A stretch of DNA of 64,000 nt from Acanthosepion esculentum (GCA_964036315.1 OZ038487.1:52114283-52178282), one strand, 5' to 3'. Counted from the first letter of the stretch, positions 12,075 to 22,439 are shown. The notes: a model not told the origin generated them from the sequence alone. Made by a program: numbers and translations.

Positions 12075-13729
12075 TCATCCGCGACACATTCGGTCCAGAA
12101 AGTTGATGCGAAGCATATATTGACGAATCTCAATGCTAGGCATACCCAGACCGCCCTCAGCGGGATGAAGGCAACAGATCTCGCGACATACCATAGGAGC
12201 TTTGTCTCTCCACAAGAAAGAGAACAGAAGCTTTACTAATAAAATTAGTTTGGTAGACGGGAGTGGAAGTACAGAGAGTCGGTAAAGGAGAATCGGGTAG
12301 ATGTGAGAAACACATACTTCCGCCCTCCCCTTCAAGGAAAGCCTCCTCCGAGACCACAGATTAACCGCGATCTCGGACTTCCCTTGTACCTCCGACCAAT
12401 TCATTTCCAACTGGAGATCAGGACCGAACCAGACGCTGAGTATCTTGATCGGCCCATCCGTCCAGAGGAAAGGTCCGGGAAGAGAAACTCCCTTCCATGC
12501 ACCCAACCGCAAGCCAACAGACTTATCGCGGTTGATCTTGGCCCCTGTCACCATCTCATAGCCACTGATTTCTTTGCTGACTTTGTCAATCTCGGCTCTG
12601 CTCGACACAAGAGCCGAAACGTCGTCAGCATAGGCTGAATACCTGGCTGAGGTGGTAGCCCCAGGCAAGGAAATTCCGCGCAGGACCGGATTCGCCTTTA
12701 ACTTGCGAAGGAAAGGTTCCAAGGCAAGAACGTAAAGCAGAGGCGAAAGCGGACAACTTTGACGAATAGAGCGAGACAATACGAAAGGCTTCGATCTTAC
12801 TCCATTCACCTCCACCAGCGCACCGGGGGTCGCATACAAAAGTCGAATCCAGAAGCGAAAGTCGGATCCGAAACCGGCCGCCGAAAGGACAGCCTCCAGA
12901 AAACGATGGTCAACCCTATCGAAGGCCTTGGACTGATCTAAATTGATCAGCGCGGCTTCACTGTCGACTTGTTCTAAGATCAAGCGTACCATATGCAGGT
13001 TATCCTGAATAGTCCTGCCCTTCACAGCACAAGTCTGTTCGGAGCCAATCAGACTAGACAGGACAAGCTGCAAACGGTTGGCTAAGATCTTCGCCAAAAT
13101 CTTTAACTCTGTGTTTAACATAGTCAAAGGGCGAAAGTTATTTATCCCATCCCCACCGTTCTTGTCCTTACGCAGCAACTTGATCACACCCCTGGTGAAG
13201 CGTTGGGGTATAGACCCCTGCTTCATCCAGTTGTTGAAAATCAGTTCCAGCAAAGGAACAAAAACGGGCGACTGCCTCAAGTAAACTTCGTAGGGAAGAC
13301 CATCTATTCCCGGAGACTTATCCAGGCCAACCTGCTTCAGCGCTTCCCAGATTCCGACCCTGTGATGGGACCCTCGCACCCAGCCGCTTCAGCTGCCTCA
13401 AGGCAAGGAAAGTCGGACAAATAGGCGTCGAACCGAGCAGGGCTCAGACCGGGCTCCCTGGTGAAAAGATCCTGAAAGTAATCTCGAAAGGCCTCGCATA
13501 TGCCCGCGTTTGTAGTCACGGTCCGATTATCCGGCAATGTGACGCACGCGATATGTCGCCTAGTAGCGCTCCGAGTTTCCTCTGCACGCAATTCAGCGGC
13601 CATATTCGTCGCCTCAGAGGACATTCTTTTTAACCTAGCCCTAACTACCAAAGCTTGATCCTTCTTGATAAGCAAGGAGGACAACTCTGCCTTAGCTAAG
13701 GCTATTTCCCCACTATCACGGGATTTCAC
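12075..13729 (-). pseudogene. LINE ORF2 reverse transcriptase domain (copy 1)
   Basis: This would encode the RNA-dependent DNA polymerase that copies the element RNA at a nicked target. A 130-residue linker frame (13337-13729) shifts into a 434-residue frame (12075-13379). In order are KSPGIDGLPYEVY (fingers), FRPLTMLN, KGRTIQDNLH, motif A with LDQSKAFDRVDH, the RQSCPLSPLLY block, the catalytic YADDV (codons at 12621-12632), INRDKSVGL and the thumb segment SLKGRAEV. One oddity is RQSCPLSP, where most families have RQGCPLSP. The frame shifts near 13340-13380 between linker and RT, and a stop near 12075 separates the RT from the C-terminal part. The catalytic aspartates are intact, but the protein cannot be made in one piece. 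Confidence 0.85.
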
Positions 13730-13886
13730 TGCCCGATCAACTTTTTCTTTTAAAGCCGTTTGCGCCGCTAATCTATCTAGGTTGAGTCGACGACTAAAAT
13801 CGGCAGCAAACGTTCTAATCTTTGGATTTTAATTTATCCCACCAGGCATTCCCTAAAACCGCCCCGTCAATTCCCTCTGTATCATT

Positions 13887-13899
13887 AAAGTCTGACTAT
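13887..13899. repeat. Target-site duplication of LINE copy 1 (5' side)
   Basis: AAAGTCTGACTAT, partner of 10488-10500. It marks the truncation point of the element. Confidence 0.75.
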
Positions 13900-15177
13900 T
13901 TGAAGCGATCAGGAATTTCCTATTTATAGATTTCTGGACAAAAATATCGGCTCCGGTGGCTTGCGCGCGAAAAATCATTTTCACGTGAATTTGCTACAGT
14001 TCTAAGGCTTTTGACCAATAGGAAACTTCGTTTGCTGAAACTAGAGTTTTGATTGGTTGATAGAAATATTTGGCGTGAAGTGGATTATGCTGGAGGGGTG
14101 AAAAGTTTGTATGGATTATTCCATCAACATCGCCATAAAATATAAAGATTGTAAACATTTTCCTCGAATGCATTCTTGGAATCACAAAAGATATACTAAA
14201 TTCACGTAAACTACCAACTCCAAAAAAAATCTCTTGAAAAGCTATTGTGTATTTGAGGAATTTAGGTAATTGGCAAAAGTGAAAAAATAGGAAAAATAAG
14301 TGTAGTCAAATATACACTATTGGTAAAAGAATTGGTTTTGAATGAAATCTAATTCAAAACGAAATCAAAAACAATATAACCTTTTTATTTTTTTAATATT
14401 AGCAAAAACAAAAATTACCTCCATTTATGCGTTTAAATTTTATGAAAAACAATTGTAATAAAATCAAATGTGTTTAAAACCACAATTTCATAATTAGAAT
14501 CCTATGTTATGACCAAGTCATTTGTAAAGGTGCAATTGTTTTCTTTTCTACATTTATTTATGCATAGAAAGTGAAAAAAATGTCTATTATTCAATATTTT
14601 TGCGTATTTTGTATTTTTGTCAATTTGTTTGCTTAATTTTATTTGACTTGTACCATGAAACAAAAAAATCGTAATTAGTATTACTGATTTTAAAGCAAAA
14701 AATCAGATCGTCGTTCAAGAAAATCTGTCCCAAATCAACTAATTTGATTCTGATAAGATTTTCGATATTTTTTTTTTAAAGGTCAACTTTGAAATAAGGT
14801 TTCCTTTGCAAACTGTGGAGAAAAGAAATGAGCGGTTGTTGGGTGAATACAACATAAGTAACGAACGAACGAACGAGGTACGAGGTAAATAAGGCTAAAA
14901 AAAATATACTATACAAACTGAAGATCTGTAAAACGACAGAACATTTTATTCGCAAGAGTTCGGCATAGAACTTTATGCGCAGCAAATTCAAGTTTTGATT
15001 TTTCAACTTTATCTGACTTTTTTCCTCGGTGCAAAAATCCGCTGCATAAACTGACGGAGAAGTTACAAATATTAGTTGAGGAGATCGTCACAAAACACCC
15101 AAAACGTTAAGTCCCTTCTCGATAACTGGAATTTTTCTGTGCTGGTTTACTTTATACGTATTTTCTAACTTTATTCT
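13900..15177. other. Non-coding stretch with CCAAT-like sites
   Basis: No gene is recognised. GACCAATAGG near 14016 and TTGATTGGTTGA near 14050 are CCAAT-box-like sites close to GC-richer sequence (GGCTTGCGCGCG near 13960), so a promoter is conceivable but unsupported by any adjoining exon. Confidence 0.35.
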
Positions 15178-15182
15178 TAATC
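15178..15182. repeat. 5-bp target-site duplication of the LTR element
   Basis: TAATC immediately outside the LTR at 15183. The same TAATC follows the other LTR at 19839-19843. Confidence 0.65.
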
Positions 15183-15496
15183 TGTAAGTAAATTGGGATT
15201 GCAAAGGAAATATTTGTCGCAAACACCAAATGCTTTTATTGGCCGAGCATTTTTTCCATTCGTCGATAGCTGGGAGAGGATGTTTAGTATTTTGCATATC
15301 AAAATACTTTTATAGCGACTCCTGCAACGAGCTTTTTTTTTTTTAATTCAAATATTCCGTCTTCAGCATGTCATGCGGAATACGTGCCCTTTTGTTTGGT
15401 AAGTAATTTTCTTTTTCGCCACATTTTCCGTCGTAGGATACACGCGACGCGCTGTCACTTGGTTTGGCGAGGGAAGTCGCCGTTTTCTTTGCTATA
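15183..15496 (-). repeat. 3' LTR of the Ty3-like element
   Basis: The complete LTR runs on plus coordinates from TGTAAGTAAA to GCTATA. On the element strand it contains a TATA-like GCTATAAAAG near 15313 and the region shared with the other LTR. The expected TG...CA termini are imperfect (the outer end is canonical, the inner end reads TATAGC). The neighbouring purine-rich GTGGGGAG supports the boundary. Confidence 0.75.
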
Positions 15497-15506
15497 CTCC
15501 CCACTG
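15497..15506 (-). other. Polypurine tract
   Basis: On the element strand GTGGGGAG abuts the start of the 3' LTR. This is where plus-strand DNA synthesis would be primed. Confidence 0.55.
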
Positions 15507-15639
15507 ATCTCATTATCACAAATCAAACACCTTGGAGAAGCTCTCTTTATCCTGGTGCTTCGTCGTAATGGAACTATCTCCCTTACGCGTGTCGGAGAGT
15601 CGTCTCCCTGGCAAGGTGATTCCACCCAGAGCATCGATA

Positions 15640-16195
15640 TCATCGCATACTCTCCCGATGTTTAACATTTGGATGTTTATCAGCTCCGCCTGGTGAAATG
15701 GTAGCCGCAACCATTTCCTCAGTTGCAATTTGATCTTTCATTATGGCCCGAGCTCGGTCCAAAAATTGGTTTGTATTCATGTCTTCCATCCTGGAAGACG
15801 CGCGCAGTAGTTGCTTGACGTGCGCTGGTAACCCTGCTATGAACCTACATGCTAATCCTTGCTCCGATATCCCGCCAAATAGAAACACGTTGACGGACTC
15901 GTCCGGGCGCAGTCGGCGTTCCGCAAATTGCTCGTAAGCCAAGAAACAATCCGGTGCAAAGGCAATCTGCAGGGCTCGTTATCTGCTCGACATCTGATTT
16001 TTGCTCTGAGTTTAACTGCTAGTAAACAGCAAATGCTCCGCACGTCAACCTCAAAGGAAGAACACGTTCAACCATTTTAATTCCAGACAGGTCACAAACA
16101 AGTTCTGCCTTTTCAATCCATTCAGTAACCGCTTGTCCAGTCACTGAACCATCAAACTCGGGTATCAACTTGATGTCAAATGTCTTGTTCGTCAT
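15640..16195 (-). pseudogene. Gag remnant of the Ty3-like element
   Basis: A retrotransposon capsid (gag) fragment. The start is the ATG at 16195, which gives an N-terminus beginning MTNKTFDIK and a motif PEFDG followed by EWIEKAEL, typical of gag from invertebrate Ty3-like elements. An in-frame stop near 16019 and shifts around 15940-16040 break it. The second piece carries AYEQFAERRL and FIAGLPAHVKQLL. No zinc knuckle is retained; after about 185 residues the frame runs into the 3' LTR region. The ATG lies only about 15 bases inside the 5' LTR boundary, so a normal tRNA primer-binding site is not obvious. It is a dead copy. Confidence 0.7.
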
Positions 16196-16210
16196 AGCGC
16201 CGAAATAGCT

Positions 16211-16634
16211 TGTAAGTAAACTGGGATTGCAAAGGAAATATTTGACGCAGATTATTTCCACATCGCAGAGAATAAATCACTAAGTTCAGACTCGAACATC
16301 GGGGGCCGAAAGAAATGCCGAAAATTCGATTCGCAGGTACTATCTCACAAATTGCAATGCACGTAACCAGTCAGAAAAATAACTCATTCTCCAACAAACG
16401 CGGTAGCCAAAATGCCCAATTTCCCCCCCCCCCCCCGATTCGTGAACACCAACTGCTTTTATCGGCCGAGCATTTTTTCACATTCGTCGACAGCTGGGAG
16501 AGGATGTTCAGTATTTTGCATATCAAAATACTTTTATAGCGACTCTTGCGACGGACTTGTTTTTTTTTTTGTCTTTTTTTCTCCAAATATTCCGTCTTCA
16601 GCATGTCATGCGGAATACGTGTCCCTTTTTTTGG
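16211..16634 (-). repeat. 5' LTR, left part, with a 195-base extra segment
   Basis: The segment at 16211-16248 matches the start of the 3' LTR and 16445-16634 matches its middle. Between them, 16249-16444 has no counterpart in the other LTR and ends in a run of 15 C (16423-16437). The extra block is either an insertion into this LTR or sequence lost from the other; I cannot tell which. The TATA-like GCTATAAAAG is present near 16535. Confidence 0.7.
16616..16634. repeat. Target-site duplication of LINE copy 2 (5' side)
   Basis: TACGTGTCCCTTTTTTTGG, 19 bases, matches TACGTGCCCTTTTGTTTGG at 19723-19741. Both are the LTR sequence that is continuous in the intact LTR at 15381-15399, so the pre-insertion site can be read directly. 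Confidence 0.85.
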
Positions 16635-16782
16635 CCTACGCCTGAGTGTATTAAGAAAAAAAAACAATAGCAGCAGCAGGAGCAGCAACGGCAACAACAG
16701 CAGCAACAAGAGCAAACCGAGGAGGAAGTGGAGGTAGACCACTACGCAAAAGCACTCCGGGCGTAATAGGGCGGAGCGGGGC

Positions 16783-17182
16783 ATGGACAAAACCAGGTCC
16801 CTTTCCGTTCCTGCTTCCCCGAAAGAAAAATCTGAAGCTACCACTAAGACTAGGAGCCTCCCTTCTTCCCCTTCACGTGCCCCGTCCCACTCTCCCTCAA
16901 ACTCTTCCCTTAGTTCCCTATCCACACCCCCTCACTCGTCAACTGCTTCCCCTCTCCAATCCTCAAAGGCAACTAGGAAGAAAAAGAAAACTTTTTTTCT
17001 GGACCGAGTCAATTTGTAGGGTGGACGGGGACGATTTCAAGAAAGGCCTGTCCAGCCAAAAGAGGGCCCAGTTGCGATTGCTGTATAAGCTAACCAGCGT
17101 AAAAGGAAAATCAGTGGAAGATCCACGTAATTTTCCAAAAGCCCCGGGTGTCATTATCCGCATAAGGGACACTGGGGCTTAG
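16783..17182 (+). pseudogene. LINE ORF1 fragments (copy 2)
   Basis: A Ser/Pro-rich frame (16783-17019) starts MDKTRSLSVPASPKEKS and ends in a Lys-rich TRKKKKTFF block. It then shifts near 17015 into another frame ending LYKLTSVKGKS and PGVIIRIRDTGA. Upstream, 16667-16710 is CAG/CAA-rich and would encode poly-Gln. ORF1 proteins bind the element RNA. No RRM or zinc finger is visible in this short piece. The stop at 17180 is followed at once by endonuclease sequence. Confidence 0.55.
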
Positions 17183-17184
17183 TT

Positions 17185-17847
17185 AAAAGTTTGGTCTGCT
17201 CCGGGACCTCTTGTCTTTCGGTGTGGATGTTGCCGCGACCCAAGAGACTCACTTTGTTTGCAACGTCAATGCGTGTGTGCTGGAGAACGACTTTGTCGTT
17301 TATTCAGCATATGGGGAACGACAGGCCAAGGGAGTTTCTTTGCTGGTTAGACGTAATCTTGATGCGAAGGTGAACCTTGTGCATACCGATGCCGAGGACC
17401 GGTTGATCGTGGCTGATATTGCCGTGAAAAGTGGTTCGTTTCGAGTCGTTGCGGTTTATGCGTCCAACGGCCATGGGGAGCAGGTCTCGTTTTTTCGGCC
17501 GTTCCTGGTGGATTCAACGCGTCTAGTGTTAATGGGGGACTGGAATGCCATCCTGCACCCCAAGTTAGACAAGAGGCGGGGAGCTAGTGGAATGAGGGGC
17601 GATCGTAGCCTGGTTGATCTGATCAATAGATACCGGGTCGATCACCCCGGGGGGGGGGGAAATGTGGACGTGGGCTCTTAATTGGCCTTTTAACCGGGTG
17701 GTTAGCTACCTGGACAGAATGTTAGTTAGAGGAGCCGACGTAGACTTGTTAGATTGTCCCACGTTCCACTGGGTAGGCTATTCGGATCACAAACTTGTTT
17801 GTGCCCGGATGGCGTTAGATCGTAGACCTAGAATGGCTGGTTACTGA
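17185..17847 (+). pseudogene. LINE APE-type endonuclease domain (copy 2)
   Basis: This domain nicks target DNA to prime reverse transcription. It reads ATQETH (metal-binding Glu), VVAVYASN, LMGDWNAIL (the Asp-x-Asn motif) and, after a frameshift, GYSDHKLV (the Ser-Asp-His motif of exonuclease/endonuclease/phosphatase enzymes). The frameshift falls at a run of 12 G (about 17648-17659), a typical slippage or sequencing-error site. About 30 N-terminal residues are missing. Apart from these defects the catalytic motifs are intact. Confidence 0.82.
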
Positions 17848-17856
17848 AAGTTCAAT

Positions 17857-18528
17857 ATGTCCTTACTGGACAGGTGGGACTTCCAAGAGCAGCTAACTAG
17901 CTTAGTGCAGCGGGAGGTAGTGGGGGCGGTTATCTGGAATAAGTGGTGGGAGAAACTTAAGGATAGGATTAAGTCCTTCACCGCTGATTTCAGCAAACGG
18001 CTCGCCCTAGATAGAGCTGAGATGGTGAAGACGCTTAAGGCTAGTTTTTCCCGGGCGGTGGCTGGGGGATGCCCTAGACATAGCCCTAGCTAGGGAAGCC
18101 CTGGAGCGTTTGAATAGCGAGCGCTACATGGGCCAAATCTACGTGGCATTGAAGAAGGTCGACAGAGCCAAGTCGCCCGGTCTGGATGGTTTGCCCTATG
18201 AATTGTACTTGAGGCTGTCGCACATCTTTGTCCCGATTTTGACTGTGGTGTTCAACAACTGGTTCCAGTCGGGGTCCATCCCCAACCAGATTTCCAGGGG
18301 TGTGATCCCGCTGTTGAAAAAGGTCAAGGGTGTTGGGCGGGATTTAAATGATTATAGGCTCATAACTCTGCTAAACACAGAATTAAAGATTTTGGCAAAG
18401 ATCCTGTAGGAGCGTTTGCAGTCAGTTGCCGAATCTCTGTTGGGTCCTGAGCCGACTTGTTCTGTGAGGGGCCGAACAATTCAGAACAACCTGCATCTGA
18501 TCCGCACGATCATAGAGGGTGTAAAAGA
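17857..18528 (+). pseudogene. LINE linker and start of reverse transcriptase (copy 2)
   Basis: The linker reads LLDRWDFQEQL and IWNKWWEKLKD. Then come RT fingers with KSPGLDGLPYELY, VVFNNWFQSGSIP, LLNTELKILAKIL, an in-frame TAG stop near 18408, and CSVRGRTIQNNLHLIR. The sequence aligns residue by residue with copy 1 until VDSEAA, then stops. Motif A, the PLSP block and YADD are absent. Confidence 0.8.
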
Positions 18529-19053
18529 CTCAGTAACCCTGAGTTTTCGCTTACTTGGCGATTGGCTCGGAATCGGCTGCCTCTCAATGACAGGGTTTTC
18601 ATATGGGGTTTGGCGGATTTGCCAGACTGTGAACGGTGTGGCCTTAGTTTAGAAGAAACGGCTTCGCACGCATTCTACCATTGCCCCCGGGTCCGCCCCT
18701 TATGGGAGCATGTCGGCGAGTTGACGGCTCGTCCTGCTCCCGAAAAGCTCGTGCCCATTGATCGCGCATACGCGTGTGACAATGTGTCGCCCCCGTATTA
18801 TGAGGTGAAACGAATGGTGTTTCTGACGCTGCTGGCCACGACCAGAATGGTGATTTGGACGACACGACAGGAGGAAGTCTTGCGATGCAACCATCTTTTT
18901 CATCAGGATCTGATCCGATTCTTTGAGCATCAGCTCAAGATGAAGATCAGAACTGATAGAAAACGCTTGCATTCGACAGTCTTTAGCGAAAGGTGGGTGA
19001 CTGAGGCGAGCTTGGTTCGTTTGAACGGGGCTAGCCTTGATTTTCTCTTTTAG
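18529..19053 (+). pseudogene. LINE ORF2 zinc-binding C-terminus (copy 2)
   Basis: The frame picks up at SLTWRLARNRL, matching SLTWLVIRGAL of copy 1, and runs uninterrupted through the knuckle DCERC, then SHAFYHC, to VIWTTRQEEV and a stop at 19051. The join at about 18530 skips roughly 1.2 kb relative to copy 1, estimated from the plus coordinates of the matching residues (about 12960 to 11755). This domain is the best-preserved part of the element. Confidence 0.8.
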
Positions 19054-19722
19054 GTTTACCTATGTCACATCGGGGCGGCTCCCTGGGGAGCCCTCCCTGG
19101 TTAGGCTAGACAAGCTTTGTGTACCTAGTTAATGTGAGTATGTGTTGTTCCTGGTCTGTTTCCGGTCACATCTTTGGTTATGATCCAGGTTGAGATTCCC
19201 AACCTCCCCAGTTTGTTTTGGCCCCTTTTTATCTCGACTGGGTCAGCTTTTTATTTCCTCATGTCCGTATAATTTCTTATCCATTTCCCACTCCCTTAGC
19301 GAGAGAGCTTCTTGATTTTCTCCAAAGGGAAGAATATAGCGGCCTCTCCTTTTTGAGGGTTGAACGGGCCCTACTAACATCAGTTATGTTTAGTTTACTT
19401 TGTGTTGATTTTTAGTTAATTATTGGGTTCATCTCCCTCCCCTCTCATTATTCATGATTAGATTTTTATGTATAATAATTTATTGCCATTAAATTTTTAT
19501 GGCACGGGGTGCGTTTTGTAGGTCCACCTGGAGAGGATGCGGTATTGTGGTGTATGGAGGACTGAGTGGTGACGGACAAGTTTTTATGGTGAATGTGGAA
19601 ATTGTAATGAGTGAATGGGTCGTGAATCGGATTAGCTAGGTATAGGATAGTTAGTGTCGACCAACCTACCCCCCCCCCATTTAGGCCATGTGCCAAAATC
19701 GTATTTTTGTACAATAAATATC

Positions 19723-19741
19723 TACGTGCCCTTTTGTTTGG
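19723..19741. repeat. Target-site duplication of LINE copy 2 (3' side)
   Basis: TACGTGCCCTTTTGTTTGG, partner of 16616-16634. LTR sequence resumes immediately after it. Confidence 0.85.
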
Positions 19742-19838
19742 TAAGTAATTTTCTTTTTCGCCACATTTTACGTCGTAGGATACACGCGACGCGCTGTCGT
19801 TTGGTTTGACGAGGTAAGTCGCCGTTTTCTTCGCTATA
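19742..19838 (-). repeat. 5' LTR, right part
   Basis: Continuation of the interrupted LTR. It matches 15400-15496 closely and ends GCTATA before the TAATC duplication at 19839-19843. Confidence 0.82.
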
Positions 19839-19843
19839 TAATC

Positions 19844-20998
19844 TGTGGTTTTTCATGTTTTAAATTTACTCTAAATTTCCTTTTATATACTCTTATGGAA
19901 AACGAAGTGTGAGAGTGATACTTAAATTCTATATAACAGACTAAAACGCTAGCTAATTCAATGACAAAATTGGTACAAATTCAAAAGGAACAAATTTCGG
20001 TAATCTTACCCAGAGGTTTCGAGTCTGGGCTTTTCTATCCGCAACTATAGCTAGGTACCTCAAAAATGCTATACATAAGATTTAAAATAGATTACATTTA
20101 ATATTTCTAATAAGCAAAATACTTTGCTGTATTTCAAACCGAATTTAAATTGATTCAAGCGATTTTTTTTTAAATCGTTAAAATCGACTATATTGACAAA
20201 TCTGTCAACACAACATAATTCTCTTTAAAAAATTTCAAAATTAAAATATTTTCTGAAACATTTGAGGAAGACTAACGGATTTAAAGTATAATTAATCTGA
20301 ATTAAAACAAATATTACTTTTTGTTTAAAATATCGCAGGAAAGCAATTTTTAACACGGAGGTGGGTGTTTTTTGGGGTGGGGGTTGCACATCTATCGATA
20401 ATATGATGTTTGCGAAATTGATGTAAGTGGGTAATACTTGCAGTAAAACTACATGACTTATACACGTATATTCCTTGTTTATATATATATATATAAAATA
20501 TCCAGTAATCTTTAAAATTTTTAATATTTTAACCATTATTGGATTTCAGTTTTCTGGCTTTAGTCTTACAAAGGCGCTTGCTGAGGAAATTTACTATAGT
20601 GTAGAAAAAATGACGGTTCAGGTGGGAGGTGTAAGGTTCATACCTGGGTGGTTGTTCTCGACATTAAAAGTTGTTACCTTCTTTTTACCAAATTTTTTTT
20701 ATACTTACAAGGTCTGAAATGGTTATATAAAGTAAAAATGTTTTTCCTCCTAAGAAAAAAACTTTTGTTATACGACACAAGTTATCTGCCGGAGAAGCTA
20801 CGTCGCGGAAGTAGATTTTTTTTTTACAACTTAAGGTAAGTACCGTTGCTCATTTCCTAGGTCTGCATGGACACGGATTTTTTTTTTTTTTGTCTTGGGT
20901 TGACATTTACTCGACAATAGTTTCTGTCCGTATTTACAAAAAATGGCACGTTTATATATACACGCACACAAAAAGAAAAATTCAAAATTCTTTTTGAA

Positions 20999-21035
<37 letters not shown>

Positions 21036-21990
21036 ACAATGTCACTTGATTGCTACAGATTAACACGCAATTTAAATTAAAATTTCGAAGGTTCTAAAAA
21101 GGATTTTAAAAAATACGTCAAAAAGTTCCTTGTTCTTTCATCTTAACACATTTTCATGATAAAACTAACTTTGGGGCATTTTATTTTTACTATAGAGGCT
21201 CATTTTTAGCGAATATTTGAAGATACCTAATTATAACCTTACTTCTAAGTTAATGAAGTTTCTTTTTCCGAGAATAAAAAAAAACATCGATTTAAAACTG
21301 ACTGATTCTCTATAGAGTTTAGCGAAACGCACGCATTTCTGATTGAATTTCGAGACTGAAATCTAATTCTAATAGATAATCAATACACCAGCAATAGTAG
21401 ATAATTATCAAGATAAATACTGGCTTTAAAATATATCTTTTTAGCGGACTAAAGTGGAACAAGAATTCAGTTTACCGATTCTAAATTATCAATTTTTGCA
21501 AGCAAGTCAATCTAAACTTTGGCACTTTAGTACACTATAAAGAAAGCTAAAAGACAACCAAATCAGGTTTTGTTATTAACTGAGCAGGACAATAAGTAGC
21601 TTAAATGGGCTTGTTGAAAAAAAACAAAAAAAACAATTACTATAAATTTATTTTTCTATTTCAATAAAACCTTTTAGCGTTTCGATTTGGCAAACATTCG
21701 TTTATTTTCTTGAATTCACGGCCAATTTCACGTGCCCTGATTGTCTGGCAAACGATTAACGCGTAACTGACTGCGTGGCAAATGAACTTTAGTCTTTATT
21801 TTATTTCAAATGAAAAGTAACGTAAAATCCTTTTCATCATTTCATCTGTCCCTTCCTTGCTTCTCAGCGAATTAAAAAGAACGAAAGGAGATATGTTGAA
21901 TCTTCCGATTAATTCTTATTTGACTTTTTTTCCCCTTATCAATTCACTCCTAACAAGGTGATAATGCAACTAAGTCAAATAGCTACTGGG
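19844..21990. other. AT-rich non-coding stretch
   Basis: No gene is recognised. A G-rich patch (GGAGGTGGGTGTTTTTTGGG) lies near 20357 and a run of 28 T at 21004-21031. Several short frames near 20475-20840 have no motif. A good donor-like AAGGTAAGT at 20834-20842 has no convincing exon before it. Confidence 0.5.
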
Positions 21991-22120
21991 GGTGAAAGAG
22001 TGTGAGAAGACTCTAGAAGGAACCGGAAATCCAATTCTGAACAAGAAACAATTCTACTTTTGTTCAAAAGAGCTGGAAAGACTGTAAACCGGACTATATG
22101 CAAACCTATCTACTCCTATT
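21991..22120 (+). repeat. Repeat B, copy 1
   Basis: A short interspersed repeat with GAACAAGAAACAA, GTAAACCGGAC and AACCTATCTACTC. Copies lie at 22187-22325 (same strand) and 28877-29025 (opposite strand). No coding capacity. Confidence 0.7.
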
Positions 22121-22186
22121 GAGAAAAGAAAAAGTAATTCAATAATAAATAAAAGTTCTGATTTGTAGGTAGCCGTTAAAAGTATA

Positions 22187-22325
22187 GAGTTGAAGTAGAC
22201 TTTAGAAGGAATCGGAGACCCATTCTTAAACAAGAAACTAGTATAAACTTCTCCTGTTAAAAAAAAATATATCGGTAAATGGGTGTAAACCGGTCGATAG
22301 ACGAACCTATCTACTTCTATTATTT
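22187..22325 (+). repeat. Repeat B, copy 2
   Basis: Diverged tandem neighbour of 21991-22120, offset about 196 bases. It shares AGAAGGAATCGGAGACCCA and GTGTAAACCGG. Confidence 0.7.
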
Positions 22326-22439
22326 ATTTTTCCGAAATATTTTTCGTTGTGCCGCGAAATGTTTTAATCTCATTGAAATGTTTTGATTTTTCAAATGAGG
22401 AATTGTCAGTACGTTTTAACTAATTCGATTTATTCGAAC

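Larger units (their letters stand above)
10498..13886 (-). mobile_element. L1-Tx1-type LINE, copy 1, 5'-truncated
   Basis: A non-LTR retrotransposon on the minus strand, about 3.4 kb. It begins inside ORF2 just upstream of the reverse transcriptase; the endonuclease and ORF1 are missing, as is usual for 5' truncation. It runs through the RT, a C-terminal zinc-knuckle domain and a 3' UTR of about 750 bases. The RT block order and wording (KSPGIDGLPYE, QSKAFDRVDH, YADDV, INRDKS, SLKGRAEV) and the Cys/His knuckle resemble ORF2 of the Xenopus Tx1 clade, which is from memory. The 3' terminus reads ACAATAAATAT and is shared with copy 2 at 19712-19722. A 10-13 bp target-site duplication flanks the element. 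It is dead because of several frameshifts. Confidence 0.85.
16635..19722 (+). mobile_element. L1-Tx1-type LINE, copy 2, inserted in the LTR
   Basis: Plus-strand copy of the same LINE family as 10498-13886, about 3.1 kb. It retains ORF1 fragments, most of the endonuclease, the beginning of the reverse transcriptase, the zinc-binding C-terminus and the 3' UTR ending ACAATAAATAT. Two internal deletions are visible: one near 17180 that joins the end of ORF1 to the endonuclease interior, and a larger one near 18530 that removes the RT palm. It lies inside an LTR with a 19-bp target-site duplication, so it inserted after the LTR element. Confidence 0.88.
15183..19838 (-). mobile_element. Internally deleted Ty3-like LTR retrotransposon, split by a LINE
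   Basis: Two copies of the same roughly 314-base LTR flank a short internal region with gag remnants on the minus strand. The element therefore reads right to left: 5' LTR (16211-19838, interrupted), gag remnant, polypurine tract, 3' LTR (15183-15496). TAATC duplications bracket the whole. The internal region is only about 714 bases, so protease, reverse transcriptase, RNase H and integrase are all gone. A second LINE sits inside the 5' LTR. The Ty3-like assignment rests on the gag sequence only and is tentative. No envelope-like gene is visible. Confidence 0.75.

Noticed and set aside
20834..20842. Splice-donor-like AAGGTAAGT as the end of a host exon
   Set aside because: The open frame before it is short, Leu/Phe/Lys-rich and has no recognisable protein motif.
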